A stretch of 64,000 nucleotides of DNA from Turritopsis dohrnii (taxonomy: Eukaryota; Cnidaria; Hydrozoa; Anthoathecata; Oceaniidae), in the NCBI GenBank assembly GCA_027922465.2, contig BQMF02000165.1, positions 62,001 to 126,000 on the forward strand, in the 5' to 3' direction. The notes under the pieces were generated by a model, which saw only the letters and a program-made list of their open reading frames with translations, was not told the DNA's origin and searched no databases. This document shows positions 21,187 through 30,973 of the stretch, in pieces. Both the position numbers and the translations under genes were made by a program. How positions within the stretch are numbered: position 1 is the first letter of the stretch; every line of letters starts with the position of its first letter.

Positions 21187-22500
21187 TTATTTTGACAAAC
21201 ATCAACTTAAACGAAATGTAAATGTGAATTTTCGAAACCTTCAACTGTGAAACTATTTTAATTTATAAGTTCTTTTTAATTCCACTTTTCTTATTTATTT
21301 TCACCTAATTTCACCCTGCATTAAGTTTATGTGCAGGTCTGCATATGCTCAGGCCGCCCTTATATCATGTGGCGGACATCATCACAACTAAGCTGCGCAT
21401 AGCCGTCTTAACCACAAATTAAATCTGCCTTTTTCACTTTTCGAAATGTTGACATGTCTGTTCCAAAGATACGAACAGGCAGGTTACCATCATATAACTA
21501 GGCGGGACGGGTGACGAAATATATTTGCTCACACCCAATCTCATGCAAACGCTATTACAAACGTCGTTGTTTTATATAGCACCGCCCCTTTTGGTCCAGT
21601 TATTGAAAAGTTCATATTTCAGTTAATTTCTTCGGGTTCGAACATTTTCCCCTCAAATTACTTGAACAAAAAAACAAATTATGTACCAGCGGATACGAAA
21701 AAACAAAAACAAAACAAAAGTAACAATTTGATATCATTTTTTAAAAATTTTGATACAGATAAATTAAATGAGTTCTTAAATGAGTTCTTCATGGACAGCA
21801 TTATTTACTCCAAAATGCGAGAGACAAAACGAGTATCTTTTGTTGTTGAAACAGCCTTCATAATCATTATCTACATCTATACAGGAATTTGAACCACTTC
21901 ATCAATGTCTACAAAGTTCCGTGTGTAACGAACAAACGAGCTGCACGAAGTAGTATACATTGTTACATATAAATGATATACAGCATGGTCGATTATCTGT
22001 GTCGGAGGATATATTTAGTACGCATGCTTAAAACATCGATCGAAATTCAAGTTCGTCCATCCAGAAAATTCTGTCATGTTCATATCAAACACCATTAAAT
22101 TTTGTTTAATATCATTTTGCCTATTATCGTACACAACCAAAAAGGTTAAGACAGCTGTCTAAAAGAGAGAACAAATACAGTTGATAATATCGAAAGTATA
22201 TACAATAACAATCAAAGTTAATCTTTCACATACATTTTAGCATCTTTTCTGGAATCCCCTTCGAATAACATATAGAACCATGAAGGCGAATACAATACAG
22301 CAGCTTTAATCAACAATATCATTTCGTAATAAACGTCACATTTTGCTCTCACACAGTTCGTCAACATTTTGCATACACACATCAATTCTTGCAATTATAC
22401 TTCACCGATTACAACTGGAACGAAGGCTTACACTTCCATCTCACAAAGACATTCAATAATTTACAAATTCTTTTGAATAAAGAATAAAATTGATTAAATT
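21187..22500. other. Gene-free stretch
   Basis: It contains a diverged GATGCCCTTGCGGGCAGAAGGATTTCTGC segment (21060-21095) of the family repeated at 37, 39.9 and 63.8 kb, then AT-rich sequence. It may include the promoter of the minus-strand pseudogene and the outer edge of the Helentron. No gene supported. Confidence 0.35.
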
Positions 22501-23825
22501 AGTTAAAATTACTTCCCTATCCAATAAAAAATAAAGAGGGTGGCACAATCACTAACTCACAATTTTTACAACATTAACAAACACTGAAGACAAAATGTAG
22601 ATTTTCTGGAAGTGCATTTTAAATCTTTTACTCTGATGATTACTAGTTATATTGCTATCTTGTTTGGTAACCTCCTGTGGCACAACATACATCTAAACCA
22701 ATGCGAAAAGATCATCATTCAGCAGTGCGAAACTATTTCTTTCCTGTGTGGACTGTTGGGACGTATATTAGAAGAGAAATGATGATCGCCTCACGTTAGT
22801 TTAACATACAAGCACAATGTGATCATAAAATGCTATACTTACACTGTGAAATTAGAGAAAATAAGAAAAGTTGCGAAATTAACTGAAATTGAAATTCACA
22901 TATTTTGTAGAAAAATTTCACATCAGGTTCCTTTGTTTGAGAAAAATGGAGCATTTTATGACCACCACATACACAACCACTGACAACCCTCTCAAAAAAT
23001 GTATTAGTGTAAAAATATAAAATTAAAATTCAGATATTTACAATTAATTTCCAACTTAAATTCATGCGTAAATTTTCACAAATTTTTGACATTAATATTT
23101 ACATGAATATAAATCTAAGCTGATGGTGCATGAGTCCATTCAATTGATATCGCAGAAATGGGAAACTATAAGAAAGATTTCATTAAACATGATTTGGTAC
23201 TGCCATCTTAACAGATCTGAAAAGATAAGACAAAAAATAATTACAAATTCAATCATCTGCAAACAAACAAAAAACTTCAATAAGTGTTCAACTTCAATTT
23301 TACAATTTAAACAGCACAAAAATATTTTAAACAACCCACAAAGACAACTAAAACAACAGAGACAGATAAACGTACTTAATAAGACCCTAATGAGATCAAA
23401 CAGATTATACCTGTCTTTCATTCCACTTCATACATAAATAGAACATGTATCTGTCCCTGCTGTAGACATATACATAAAACACACAAATACCACACCCACC
23501 CACACACCACACACATACACACACAGCCACAGGATCTTGTCAACAGCTTTCCATAGTCATGTACAACCTTCACTATTTCGAATAACTAAACAACTTCAAT
23601 TAATTAAATTACAACCTTGAATGCAAATCAAACATTGCTTGGACAATATGCTTTACCTTCTTCACTTTGTGCATCAATAAAACATGCAGGTAATAGACTA
23701 GTATTAGAAAATGATTTGAATAACTTACAATGACTTGGATAAATTATGAATTATACAAAAAGTGACTAGAAAATATTAATTTGCTGAACATTAATCATTT
23801 TATTAAGATTTAAAACAAAACAAAA
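22501..23825 (-). other. Probable 3' untranslated part of the Helentron
   Basis: Non-coding sequence downstream (minus strand) of the Helentron Rep/helicase stop codon. It holds a CA-rich stretch (23466-23528). I could not fix the element's 3' end: no unambiguous terminal hairpin plus host T was identified. Confidence 0.35.
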
Positions 23826-26800
23826 TTAAATCGAAATTTTTACCTTAATTGCATCATGGTCTGAGAAAAAAATGCACTTTACCATTGTCTCTAATTTGAA
23901 ATTTGCAAGGAAGCTCTTTTTGATGTAAGCATGATCAAGTAGTGACCCATCAATATAAGTCGGCTCAGATACAACCATCTCATAATCGCTAAGAATTTCT
24001 GAAAGAGTATCACTAGATGTAAAATAATCAATATTTAAATCACCAAGCAGAATGTCAATATCAAAAGAATGGATGTAATTAGATAACTTATTGTAAAAAA
24101 GTTGCAATGGTTCACCATGTTTCCTGTACAGTACCGCAATTCCGACCAAATCACTGCAAAAACTTTGTTTTAAAACGTTAACATATAAAAAGCCAGATTC
24201 AGTTGAGCATGAATAAATGTCATGATTTTTTAATCCAATTGCCAAGCTCTGGTATTTATCATCTCCAACAGAGAATGTTATTTCAAAATCCAACAGCCCA
24301 CATATCTCAGAACAATCGTCATGTTGCAACATTTGTGTCTCAGTAAGACATAAAACATCACTCTCTACCAATTCATTTACACAAGCAATATCTTTTGCAT
24401 GCAATGACAATGAACGTGTATTCAGCATACTGATACTTAAAGAATTCGGACACAATGGTTCAAGCGTCTCTAACCGTGGCAATGGACAGGCTTGTCGCAT
24501 CCGTTCATATTCCATGAAAGCTCTTTTGTCGGCCTTTATGGCGTTTTTGTCAAACTTTCCAGTTAAAAACAAGCCAGATAGACTAGTAACTCGACTCATT
24601 GCAACATACATTTGACCAGGATTAAACCGCCTTTGCTTTTGTAAGTCAAAGCTAATAACAGCTTCAGGAACACTCAAACTCTGTACTTTATGAATACTCG
24701 TTGCCCAAGATAAAACTAAGGGAAATTGTGTTCTTTTTATCACAGGTGATGTGGTTATTCTTTTGTTGATATTAATATCAGTCTCAGCACGTTCAATCGG
24801 AACACACTTATGGATCACAGCGTATCTGTCAGATGCCATTTTCATAATGCCAGCACTTTCATCAAGGAATTTAACATAAATTTTTGAAACCTTACTACCA
24901 TTTGTTATGAAGTTATATACTATGCCCATTTGGCCATTGATCAGTTTGTCTTCTATATCTATGTTTGATGTGAGCATCACTTTAGCACCAATTTTTAAAA
25001 CAAGCTTTGTCGGTAGACCACCGGTTTCAGTGTGTTTTCTATTGAGAGCATCACTGATTAGTCGGTGAGGAACATCTTTTGGTAAGTCATCGGTTGCGTT
25101 TATCACAACTTCTGAATTTTCTAAACCTCTTAATTTTTTCTCGTTATAGTCCATAGCTGGTTTATTTTCAGCAAATAGATGAAGGGCGTCAACTGGATAC
25201 TCGGGAGAATTAGTACTAATAAATCTTGTTTTAAGAAGATCTTCGTCATCAGCTGTTATATTGGCAACACGCACATTGTTTAACAAATCAATGAATACGG
25301 AATCTCCTTGTTGTCGCATCACTTCTGTTAACTCAGCAATTTTAAAAGTGTCCCATAATTTTAATAAATTCTCTACAAAGCCATATGGTGAATAAACAGG
25401 TCTTCCCATTACGGGTGGCAGCTGAAAAAAGTCTCCGGTAGCAATGACAGTTTTACCTGCAAAAGGAATCTGAATACTTACACCAAATATCTCACATAAC
25501 CGCATGTGAACATTTTTCAATAATTCATCGGAAACCATGGATATTTCATCAATTATCACAGCAGACACTTCAGAAAGTTTATTACGCAGGGATGTCCTCA
25601 TCTTGTCACTTAACGGTGCATAATTTTTACCATAAATACCAAGGCCGGAATGTATGGTAGTACCTGCAATGTTTACAGCAGCTACACCTGTAGGTGCAAG
25701 CAATAAGACTCTTGGTTTTGCTGGATCTGTTGCTTTGCGAAGTAAGACCTTTGATACAACATGATAGATAGTTTTCAATAGATGTGATTTTCCACAACCA
25801 CCTTGGCCTGTTAAGAAAATATGCAATGGCTTAAGATCTTTGAATTCCTTACAATTTCTCCTCTTGACAAGTTGCCGTGACCATGTTAATACAATATCAA
25901 AAATTTCTCTCTGTTTGATATTGAGTGATCGGATTTTGTCATTCAACACATTATCGTCTAAAACATATTGCCTTTCAGGGATAATTCCTGATGTTGCACA
26001 TGGTGTATCTTGAAAATCTTCCTCGTCAGATATGTCATTGTTAGCATCCAAAATATCTTGGACAGCCTCATTCTCTTGTTGTGCAAATGGATCGGAAGTC
26101 ACATCGAGGTCAGCTCTGTAGTTTTGGAAAGCATCATTTACTAGTTCATCGTATGGTTCAATCATTGATTTATTTTCATTTACTATGTCCAACACACCAG
26201 GTTGACCAAGCTTTTCAACATACGTATTGTGTAATAGTTCTGCCTCTGATCGAAAAGGATAGTACATGAACAACAAATGATGAGCATATCTCTCTGGATA
26301 TTTGTGCCTGTTTGGAATGTGATACCTTAAAACTGCACAGATTTTCCTGCATTTTAATTTAGATTTACTGTTCATCAATGGTACAACAGGAGGGTGTGGT
26401 GATGGATGCTTTTCTTCCATTAGCAATTCGTTCAAAATTTCAGGCTGGTTATCATTTCCATTGCTAGCATCGGACTTACATTCCAAATAATAATGTGCCA
26501 AAAATTCAGCAAAACACATGCTATTCAGAGTTGCAAACTTTCCATTTTTGAAAGAACTATCAGGTCGGTCAAGATAACGATCTAACATGTTTGTTTTGAA
26601 AATATCTGTACTTTCATCAGGAAGATTATTTAACTCCTCTTCAGATCTGCAAATTCGAAATCTGTTTTCTGGAACATTGCTGTTGGCAAAAATGACCTTT
26701 GGGAATGTTTTACGCAACCACAATTCAGGCATTACATGATACACAGCTTCTTGCACAGAGCATTCTCTTTTACATGAATATGCTTTTGCAATTGTAAGCA

Positions 26801-28331
26801 TTTGTTCAAATTTGTTCAAGTTATTGGACTTAGCCTCATCCAACGCTTGTTTCATTGCTCTGGAACAATCATCTTCTGCCTTTGAAAGATATTTGCACAT
26901 GTAGGTTATGGCTTTATAGTGATTGAAGACAGGCTGAATGTCCAAATTTGCTTCCCATGCAGTCAAACCTTCCGCAAAATAGTTGTTGACAAAACAAGAA
27001 TTTGGTGGGCGTCTAAGGTGAATTTCAAAGTCATTATCTTTAGAAATTGAGAGTGCAGTGTAATATTCCTCTTCGGTTATGCCGAGTTTATCCAAAATTT
27101 CTGAAATAGTTCCAGCATCTTCATAGTTATCTTTCAATGGATCAATAACATTATGCTTCTTAGGACATAGATATTCATCGATATAACTTTTCACAGTATC
27201 TAACAGTGCTTTCCTACTTTCTAATATTGTTTCCTTGTCATCAGGGCTCACCTCAACAGGAAGTGGACTGGAAATAATAGTGCGATCTGTAAAAAAATGA
27301 CCAAAATTGAACCTGCATGTACTATTTTTGTACTTGCGACAAGTTTTTGAGTGATTGTGTACTTGGTATGCTTTTACCAACTCAAACAATTCTGGTTCTA
27401 ATTCAGGATCAGGCATGTCAGCTCTTATGGCTCCATCAACAAATGCAATATAATCATCCTTAGTAGCTTCTGTTAATATGGGTGGGTCTTTTATCCAAAT
27501 GAATACATGAACATGTGGGCTTCCACGTACTTGAAATTCAACCCTTATTACATAATATTCAACCTTTCCTAATGGACCAGCTAAGACAATTTCCTTGAAA
27601 AATGTTTCCACTCGATACTGAAAATGCCTTGCCAGAAAAACAGGATTCATGTTTAACATTTCACATCTTTCTTGGTATGTCATGTTTTGAATTTCATCAT
27701 CCTGCAAATTCATTTTATACAATTTTGACAGTATAGAAGGCAACTCGAACCACCTCAGATCTGCACATGATAATGTCAAGAAAAATGTTGGAACGCCAAG
27801 TTGTTTCACCATAGCTAATACTTCAAGCAAAAATCTTTTCCAATATGCTGGGGTGCCTTTAATTTGGTTCATGAAGTTAAATGCTTCATCGTTAGCAATG
27901 AAAGTCCGAACAGTTTCGCTGAAACTTTGACTCAACATACCGGCTGTTAATCTACTTCCTGATAATTTCCTCATTGCAATATTTATCTTGCTATGTAAAT
28001 TTGTTGACAGGAGATAATTAGCAAAAAATATATAATCAGCATCAGAAGAAAATTTTTGAGTATAATTTAACAATCTTTGATTAAAGTATTTTACAAGTGA
28101 AATTTTTATTTCCCGATCAGTATTGTATCCAAATCTGCCGAAAGGAAACAGGTGTGGAAAAGCCATCTCTTCACAAAATTTATCTGTGTAAATTGGAATT
28201 GAAGTAACACCTTCACCTGGTGCAATAGTAACTGTGTCTTCATTGACATGAATAGGTACTTTGGAGGCCATGAATGTTTCATTAGTAGCAGTTCTGTCAG
28301 CGTCTAATGGATTATCATCCTCTTCATCCAT
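23826..28331 (-). CDS. Helentron Rep/helicase/endonuclease protein (1,501 aa)
   Basis: Domains in order: Helitron-like N-terminal region (about 50-200; FPHLFPFGRFGYN, TPAYWKRFLLEVLAM); HUH Rep with HVH at 273-275 (GSPHVHVFIW) and the tyrosine pair Y477/Y481 (AITYMCKYLSK); PIF1-type helicase with Walker A GQGGCGKS (842-849), GTTIHSGLG, Walker B VIIDEISM (DE 928-929), GDFFQLPPV and motif VI AMSRV; and a C-terminal AP-endonuclease-like domain (about 1290-1501; LNTRSL, LTET, LGDLNID at 1429-1435, LDH at 1465-1467, SDHDAI at 1490-1495). All catalytic motifs are present and the frame is unbroken, so the protein looks functional. It would nick, unwind and transfer a single strand of the element. ATG 28331 may not be the true start: the frame is open upstream back to the TAG at 28410-28412. 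Confidence 0.9.
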   Translation of the reverse strand: MDEEDDNPLDADRTATNETFMASKVPIHVNEDTVTIAPGEGVTSIPIYTDKFCEEMAFPHLFPFGRFGYNTDREIKISLVKYFNQRLLNYTQKFSSDADYIFFANYLLSTNLHSKINIAMRKLSGSRLTAGMLSQSFSETVRTFIANDEAFNFMNQIKGTPAYWKRFLLEVLAMVKQLGVPTFFLTLSCADLRWFELPSILSKLYKMNLQDDEIQNMTYQERCEMLNMNPVFLARHFQYRVETFFKEIVLAGPLGKVEYYVIRVEFQVRGSPHVHVFIWIKDPPILTEATKDDYIAFVDGAIRADMPDPELEPELFELVKAYQVHNHSKTCRKYKNSTCRFNFGHFFTDRTIISSPLPVEVSPDDKETILESRKALLDTVKSYIDEYLCPKKHNVIDPLKDNYEDAGTISEILDKLGITEEEYYTALSISKDNDFEIHLRRPPNSCFVNNYFAEGLTAWEANLDIQPVFNHYKAITYMCKYLSKAEDDCSRAMKQALDEAKSNNLNKFEQMLTIAKAYSCKRECSVQEAVYHVMPELWLRKTFPKVIFANSNVPENRFRICRSEEELNNLPDESTDIFKTNMLDRYLDRPDSSFKNGKFATLNSMCFAEFLAHYYLECKSDASNGNDNQPEILNELLMEEKHPSPHPPVVPLMNSKSKLKCRKICAVLRYHIPNRHKYPERYAHHLLFMYYPFRSEAELLHNTYVEKLGQPGVLDIVNENKSMIEPYDELVNDAFQNYRADLDVTSDPFAQQENEAVQDILDANNDISDEEDFQDTPCATSGIIPERQYVLDDNVLNDKIRSLNIKQREIFDIVLTWSRQLVKRRNCKEFKDLKPLHIFLTGQGGCGKSHLLKTIYHVVSKVLLRKATDPAKPRVLLLAPTGVAAVNIAGTTIHSGLGIYGKNYAPLSDKMRTSLRNKLSEVSAVIIDEISMVSDELLKNVHMRLCEIFGVSIQIPFAGKTVIATGDFFQLPPVMGRPVYSPYGFVENLLKLWDTFKIAELTEVMRQQGDSVFIDLLNNVRVANITADDEDLLKTRFISTNSPEYPVDALHLFAENKPAMDYNEKKLRGLENSEVVINATDDLPKDVPHRLISDALNRKHTETGGLPTKLVLKIGAKVMLTSNIDIEDKLINGQMGIVYNFITNGSKVSKIYVKFLDESAGIMKMASDRYAVIHKCVPIERAETDININKRITTSPVIKRTQFPLVLSWATSIHKVQSLSVPEAVISFDLQKQRRFNPGQMYVAMSRVTSLSGLFLTGKFDKNAIKADKRAFMEYERMRQACPLPRLETLEPLCPNSLSISMLNTRSLSLHAKDIACVNELVESDVLCLTETQMLQHDDCSEICGLLDFEITFSVGDDKYQSLAIGLKNHDIYSCSTESGFLYVNVLKQSFCSDLVGIAVLYRKHGEPLQLFYNKLSNYIHSFDIDILLGDLNIDYFTSSDTLSEILSDYEMVVSEPTYIDGSLLDHAYIKKSFLANFKLETMVKCIFFSDHDAIKVKISI

Positions 28332-28409
28332 TTCCTGTGAAAGGCTTGAGTTCAGATCAATATTTTCATTCTCGTTCGAAAAGCTGATCAGTTCTTCAGA
28401 AAGACTATT

Positions 28410-28412
28410 CTA
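28410..28412 (-). other. Single in-frame amber stop between the two Helentron frames
   Basis: The minus strand reads ...GTT GAT TAG AAT AGT CTT..., then 25 more sense codons before ATG 28331, all in the frame of both ORFs. Thus one TAG is the only barrier to a protein of about 2,199 residues. It is either a point mutation or a readthrough/reinitiation site. Confidence 0.9.
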
Positions 28413-30425
28413 ATCAACAATAACATTGCTGTATAATGGGTTGTGTTCTTTCAAAAAATTTAAAGATCTCAGAATTAACTCAGGTCGAACAGCTTCAAAG
28501 TAAACATGTCCACGGTAAATAAGTTTCCTTTTTAATTTCAACAAAAGTAAGCCATTACTGTCAGCTGGTCTTGGTAAAACATTACAGACATCTTCAGCCT
28601 CAATTGGCACATTACAAATGGCTCCTTTTACTTTTGGAAAATTGCCTTCGGGTAGAATTACAACTTTCTTGAAAAGAATTCGTTTAGCTATCAAAACTTT
28701 CTCCAATCGGTTGATGTCAGAAAGATCAGACGGGAGATTATCAACTTCGAGATTGTTGCAAACAGCTTGAACTGGGATGTTCTTTCTTTTTAACTTCAGA
28801 TGACAAGTTTTGCATATGTATTGGTAACCATCAAAACTTTCCACAAGTGAAAATTCAAAACTATTAGAAACAATTGCATAATTACATTCATTGAATAATA
28901 CAACAGATCGTTTATACAAACAACGATTGCAAACAACACATATGTAATACGGCCCTTGAATTATCATGTCCTTAAATGTTTTAATACGTTTTGCAGCTTT
29001 CAAGGTAGATAGACTCATCATTGAATATCTTTCTCTTTTTCGTTTTAACCTTTCCAAATGTTCAGGAGTCCCTTTACTTTCCTTATATTTCTGATGTAAT
29101 GCTTTCAATTTCTTAGCATGCTCACAAGTTCCTTTGCCCTTCATGTATTTATCTCGCATTGCTTTCAATTTCTCTGAATTTTCAGAAGTTCCTTTACTTT
29201 TCTTATATTTATGATGCAAGGCTTTTAATTTCTCAGCATGTTCAGGAGTTCCTTTACTTTCCTTATATTTATGATGCAAGGCTTTTAATTTCTCAGCATG
29301 TTCAGGAGTTCCTTTACTTTCCTTATATTTATGATGCAAGGCTTTTAATTTCTCAGCATGTTCAGGAGTTCCTTTACTTTCCTTATATTTATGATGCAAG
29401 TCTTTTAATTTTTCTGAATGTTCCGGTGTGCCTTTACTTTCCAAATATTTATCTCGCATGGCTTTCAATTTATTTGCATGTTTAGGAGTTCCTTGTGTTT
29501 TAATGTACTTTTGCTTTAACATCTGTTCATGGTTATCAGGCTCAAGCGTTTTTGATAGATTACGTTTTCTTTTCTTTGCTGTACCACCTTTAGAAATTGT
29601 AGGAAATGCTTCTTCCATTTCTATCAAAACATATTGTATTTGACAAAACACATGTCCACCGTCATGTAATTGTACTGCACTGATATATTTTTGAAGTTGC
29701 GAGAGGCTAGAAAACTTTAACAAAATGCAAGTGCCATCTTCAATACTAATGCCCAATTCATTTCGACTGTGCGAATCAAACAAATAGAAAGATTTTGTAT
29801 CCCAAGTTATGCTGAATGTCATTTGGTTAACAAAGAACAGGATGCCATTGGATTCAGGAGAATAGTCTTTGAAAGATTTCATAAAGTCATATCTGCCTTC
29901 AGCAATTTCGGCTGTAACATTCTCTCCATATTTCACAGTGTAATTATTGTTTTCTATAGAGACTTGAGGAGGTAAATCATCAACTGATAGGTATCGTGAC
30001 AAATTCAGTTGTTGATATAATTCATTTCCTTTGATCATTACAAAATCTAGGTCAGTTGTTTTCCAAAAAGACATTTGTTTGAATTGTGACCAACACAAAC
30101 TCAACAATGTATTACATGCACACTGCATACCAGCACTGTCACCAAACATAGGATTTCCTTGATGGAAAGATGCCTTAGTCAATTTAACTATGTTATAAGT
30201 TGGGCCAGGATTACTTTCAACATCGCCACCAACAAGAAGTTCAATATTTTTTAGAAAGGTTAAATCAATAATAACTCCGATGAAATAAATTAATCGTAAC
30301 GTAACAATACAAAAGTTATGCATAATTAACAATAACAGTTCAAAGTGATTTACATACACACTGTCTGTACGTACTTTACAATAAAAAATGCCACATGCTG
30401 CACGCCATTGGTCAACAGTAATCAT
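28410..30425 (-). CDS. Helentron accessory protein with 2A motif, peptidase-like domain and 20-aa repeats (671 aa)
   Basis: It starts at ATG 30425. Residues 25-60 are hydrophobic. GDVESNPGP follows at 67-75, matching the 2A consensus D-V/I-E-x-N-P-G-P, with separation expected between G74 and P75. Residues 85-260 (QGNPMFGDSAGMQCACNTLL, ILFFVNQMTFSITWD, FYLFDSHSRNELG) have the layout of herpesvirus-tegument-type papain-like peptidases, with candidate C102, D217 and H219; this is assigned by pattern only. A basic stretch (KKRKR, 284-288) comes next, nine 20-residue repeats (about 301-470), then a C-x2-C...C-x2-C zinc-binding region (CVVCN, CKTCH; 496-542) and a conserved tail (VLPRPADSNGLLLLKLKRK). 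It ends in TAG, with the Rep/helicase continuing in the same frame. Confidence 0.85.
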   Translation of the reverse strand: MITVDQWRAACGIFYCKVRTDSVYVNHFELLLLIMHNFCIVTLRLIYFIGVIIDLTFLKNIELLVGGDVESNPGPTYNIVKLTKASFHQGNPMFGDSAGMQCACNTLLSLCWSQFKQMSFWKTTDLDFVMIKGNELYQQLNLSRYLSVDDLPPQVSIENNNYTVKYGENVTAEIAEGRYDFMKSFKDYSPESNGILFFVNQMTFSITWDTKSFYLFDSHSRNELGISIEDGTCILLKFSSLSQLQKYISAVQLHDGGHVFCQIQYVLIEMEEAFPTISKGGTAKKRKRNLSKTLEPDNHEQMLKQKYIKTQGTPKHANKLKAMRDKYLESKGTPEHSEKLKDLHHKYKESKGTPEHAEKLKALHHKYKESKGTPEHAEKLKALHHKYKESKGTPEHAEKLKALHHKYKKSKGTSENSEKLKAMRDKYMKGKGTCEHAKKLKALHQKYKESKGTPEHLERLKRKRERYSMMSLSTLKAAKRIKTFKDMIIQGPYYICVVCNRCLYKRSVVLFNECNYAIVSNSFEFSLVESFDGYQYICKTCHLKLKRKNIPVQAVCNNLEVDNLPSDLSDINRLEKVLIAKRILFKKVVILPEGNFPKVKGAICNVPIEAEDVCNVLPRPADSNGLLLLKLKRKLIYRGHVYFEAVRPELILRSLNFLKEHNPLYSNVIVD
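29016..29525 (-). repeat. 60-bp tandem repeats coding 20-aa units
   Basis: Nine in-frame units of about SKGTPEHAEKLKALHHKYKE. Three central copies are almost identical at the DNA level (29217-29396) and the flanking copies are diverged. Lys/Glu-rich helical character suggests a nucleic-acid or protein-binding rod. The near identity of the central units points to recent unequal exchange. Confidence 0.9.
30198..30227 (-). other. 2A-type ribosome-skipping sequence
   Basis: The codons encode GGDVESNPGP, with the final Gly-Pro at about 30206-30201. A hydrophobic Ile/Leu-rich run precedes it (LRLIYFIGVIIDLTFLKNIE), as in other eukaryotic 2A-like sequences found at N termini of retrotransposon proteins. 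Predicted result: a 74-residue hydrophobic leader released from the rest of the protein, or escape from skipping to give a leader-bearing form. Confidence 0.8.
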
Positions 30426-30853
30426 GTTAATAATAAGAGTTGTTGTATATATTTAGTAAGATAAAACTGACAATATAATACGAATGTTGCTGTATGTAGT
30501 CAGATAAAACTGACAATATAATAATACGATATATAAATGGTATACAATATGGTATATTGTAATATGTTTGGTATTTCAAGAGCTAGTTTGGTATTTCTCA
30601 AGTTTGCTTCAATGCTTTGTTCAGTCAGCTAGGATTATCTAGGATTATCTAGGATCAGCTGGGTTTCGCTAGGGTCAGCTAGGGGCTTGCTGACAAACTT
30701 CACAGACCTCACTTTTATTCCGATGCCCCCGGATATAAGCCTCCAAGAAAGCAAATGGAGGATAAATAAGCACTAAGAAAGCCTTCCGAACAATAGAAGT
30801 TTCAAATGCCGAAATTTGAGAAGAGAATTTTCGATTTCTTTCTTACCGCAGTC
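30426..30853. other. Spacer between Helentron and Harbinger with short repeats
   Basis: A direct repeat of AGATAAAACTGACAATATAATA occurs at about 30459 and 30502 (first copy starts TAAGATAAAACTG). A cluster of CTAGGAT(TAT/CAG) units lies at 30627-30685. These may be part of the 5' end of the Helentron. No gene. Confidence 0.45.
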
Positions 30854-30973
30854 TTAAGGCCAGTTTAGACTCAGAAAATTTTCTGTGGAAAAGAAAAATT
30901 TCCGACGGAAAATTTCCCGCTTTATCATATTCACTCAAAAAGAGTTTCGGAAAATTTCCGAAAATTACATAAA

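Larger units (their letters stand above)
23826..30425 (-). mobile_element. Helentron (Helitron2-type rolling-circle transposon), coding part
   Basis: Two large minus-strand frames fill the interval with only 78 bases between them. The downstream one has HUH Rep, PIF1-like helicase and a C-terminal AP-endonuclease-like domain. That fusion marks Helentrons rather than canonical Helitrons (established knowledge). The upstream one carries a 2A motif, a peptidase-like domain and repeats. The termini were not located and must lie outside these coordinates (about 22-23.8 kb and 30.4-30.8 kb). Confidence 0.85.

Noticed and set aside
23123..23437. Overlapping frames on both strands near 23.2 kb
   Set aside because: AT-rich low-complexity sequence with no domain; more likely Helentron 3' non-coding DNA.
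29159..29485. Plus-strand repetitive frame over the Helentron repeats
   Set aside because: Exact antisense shadow of the 20-residue coding repeats on the minus strand.
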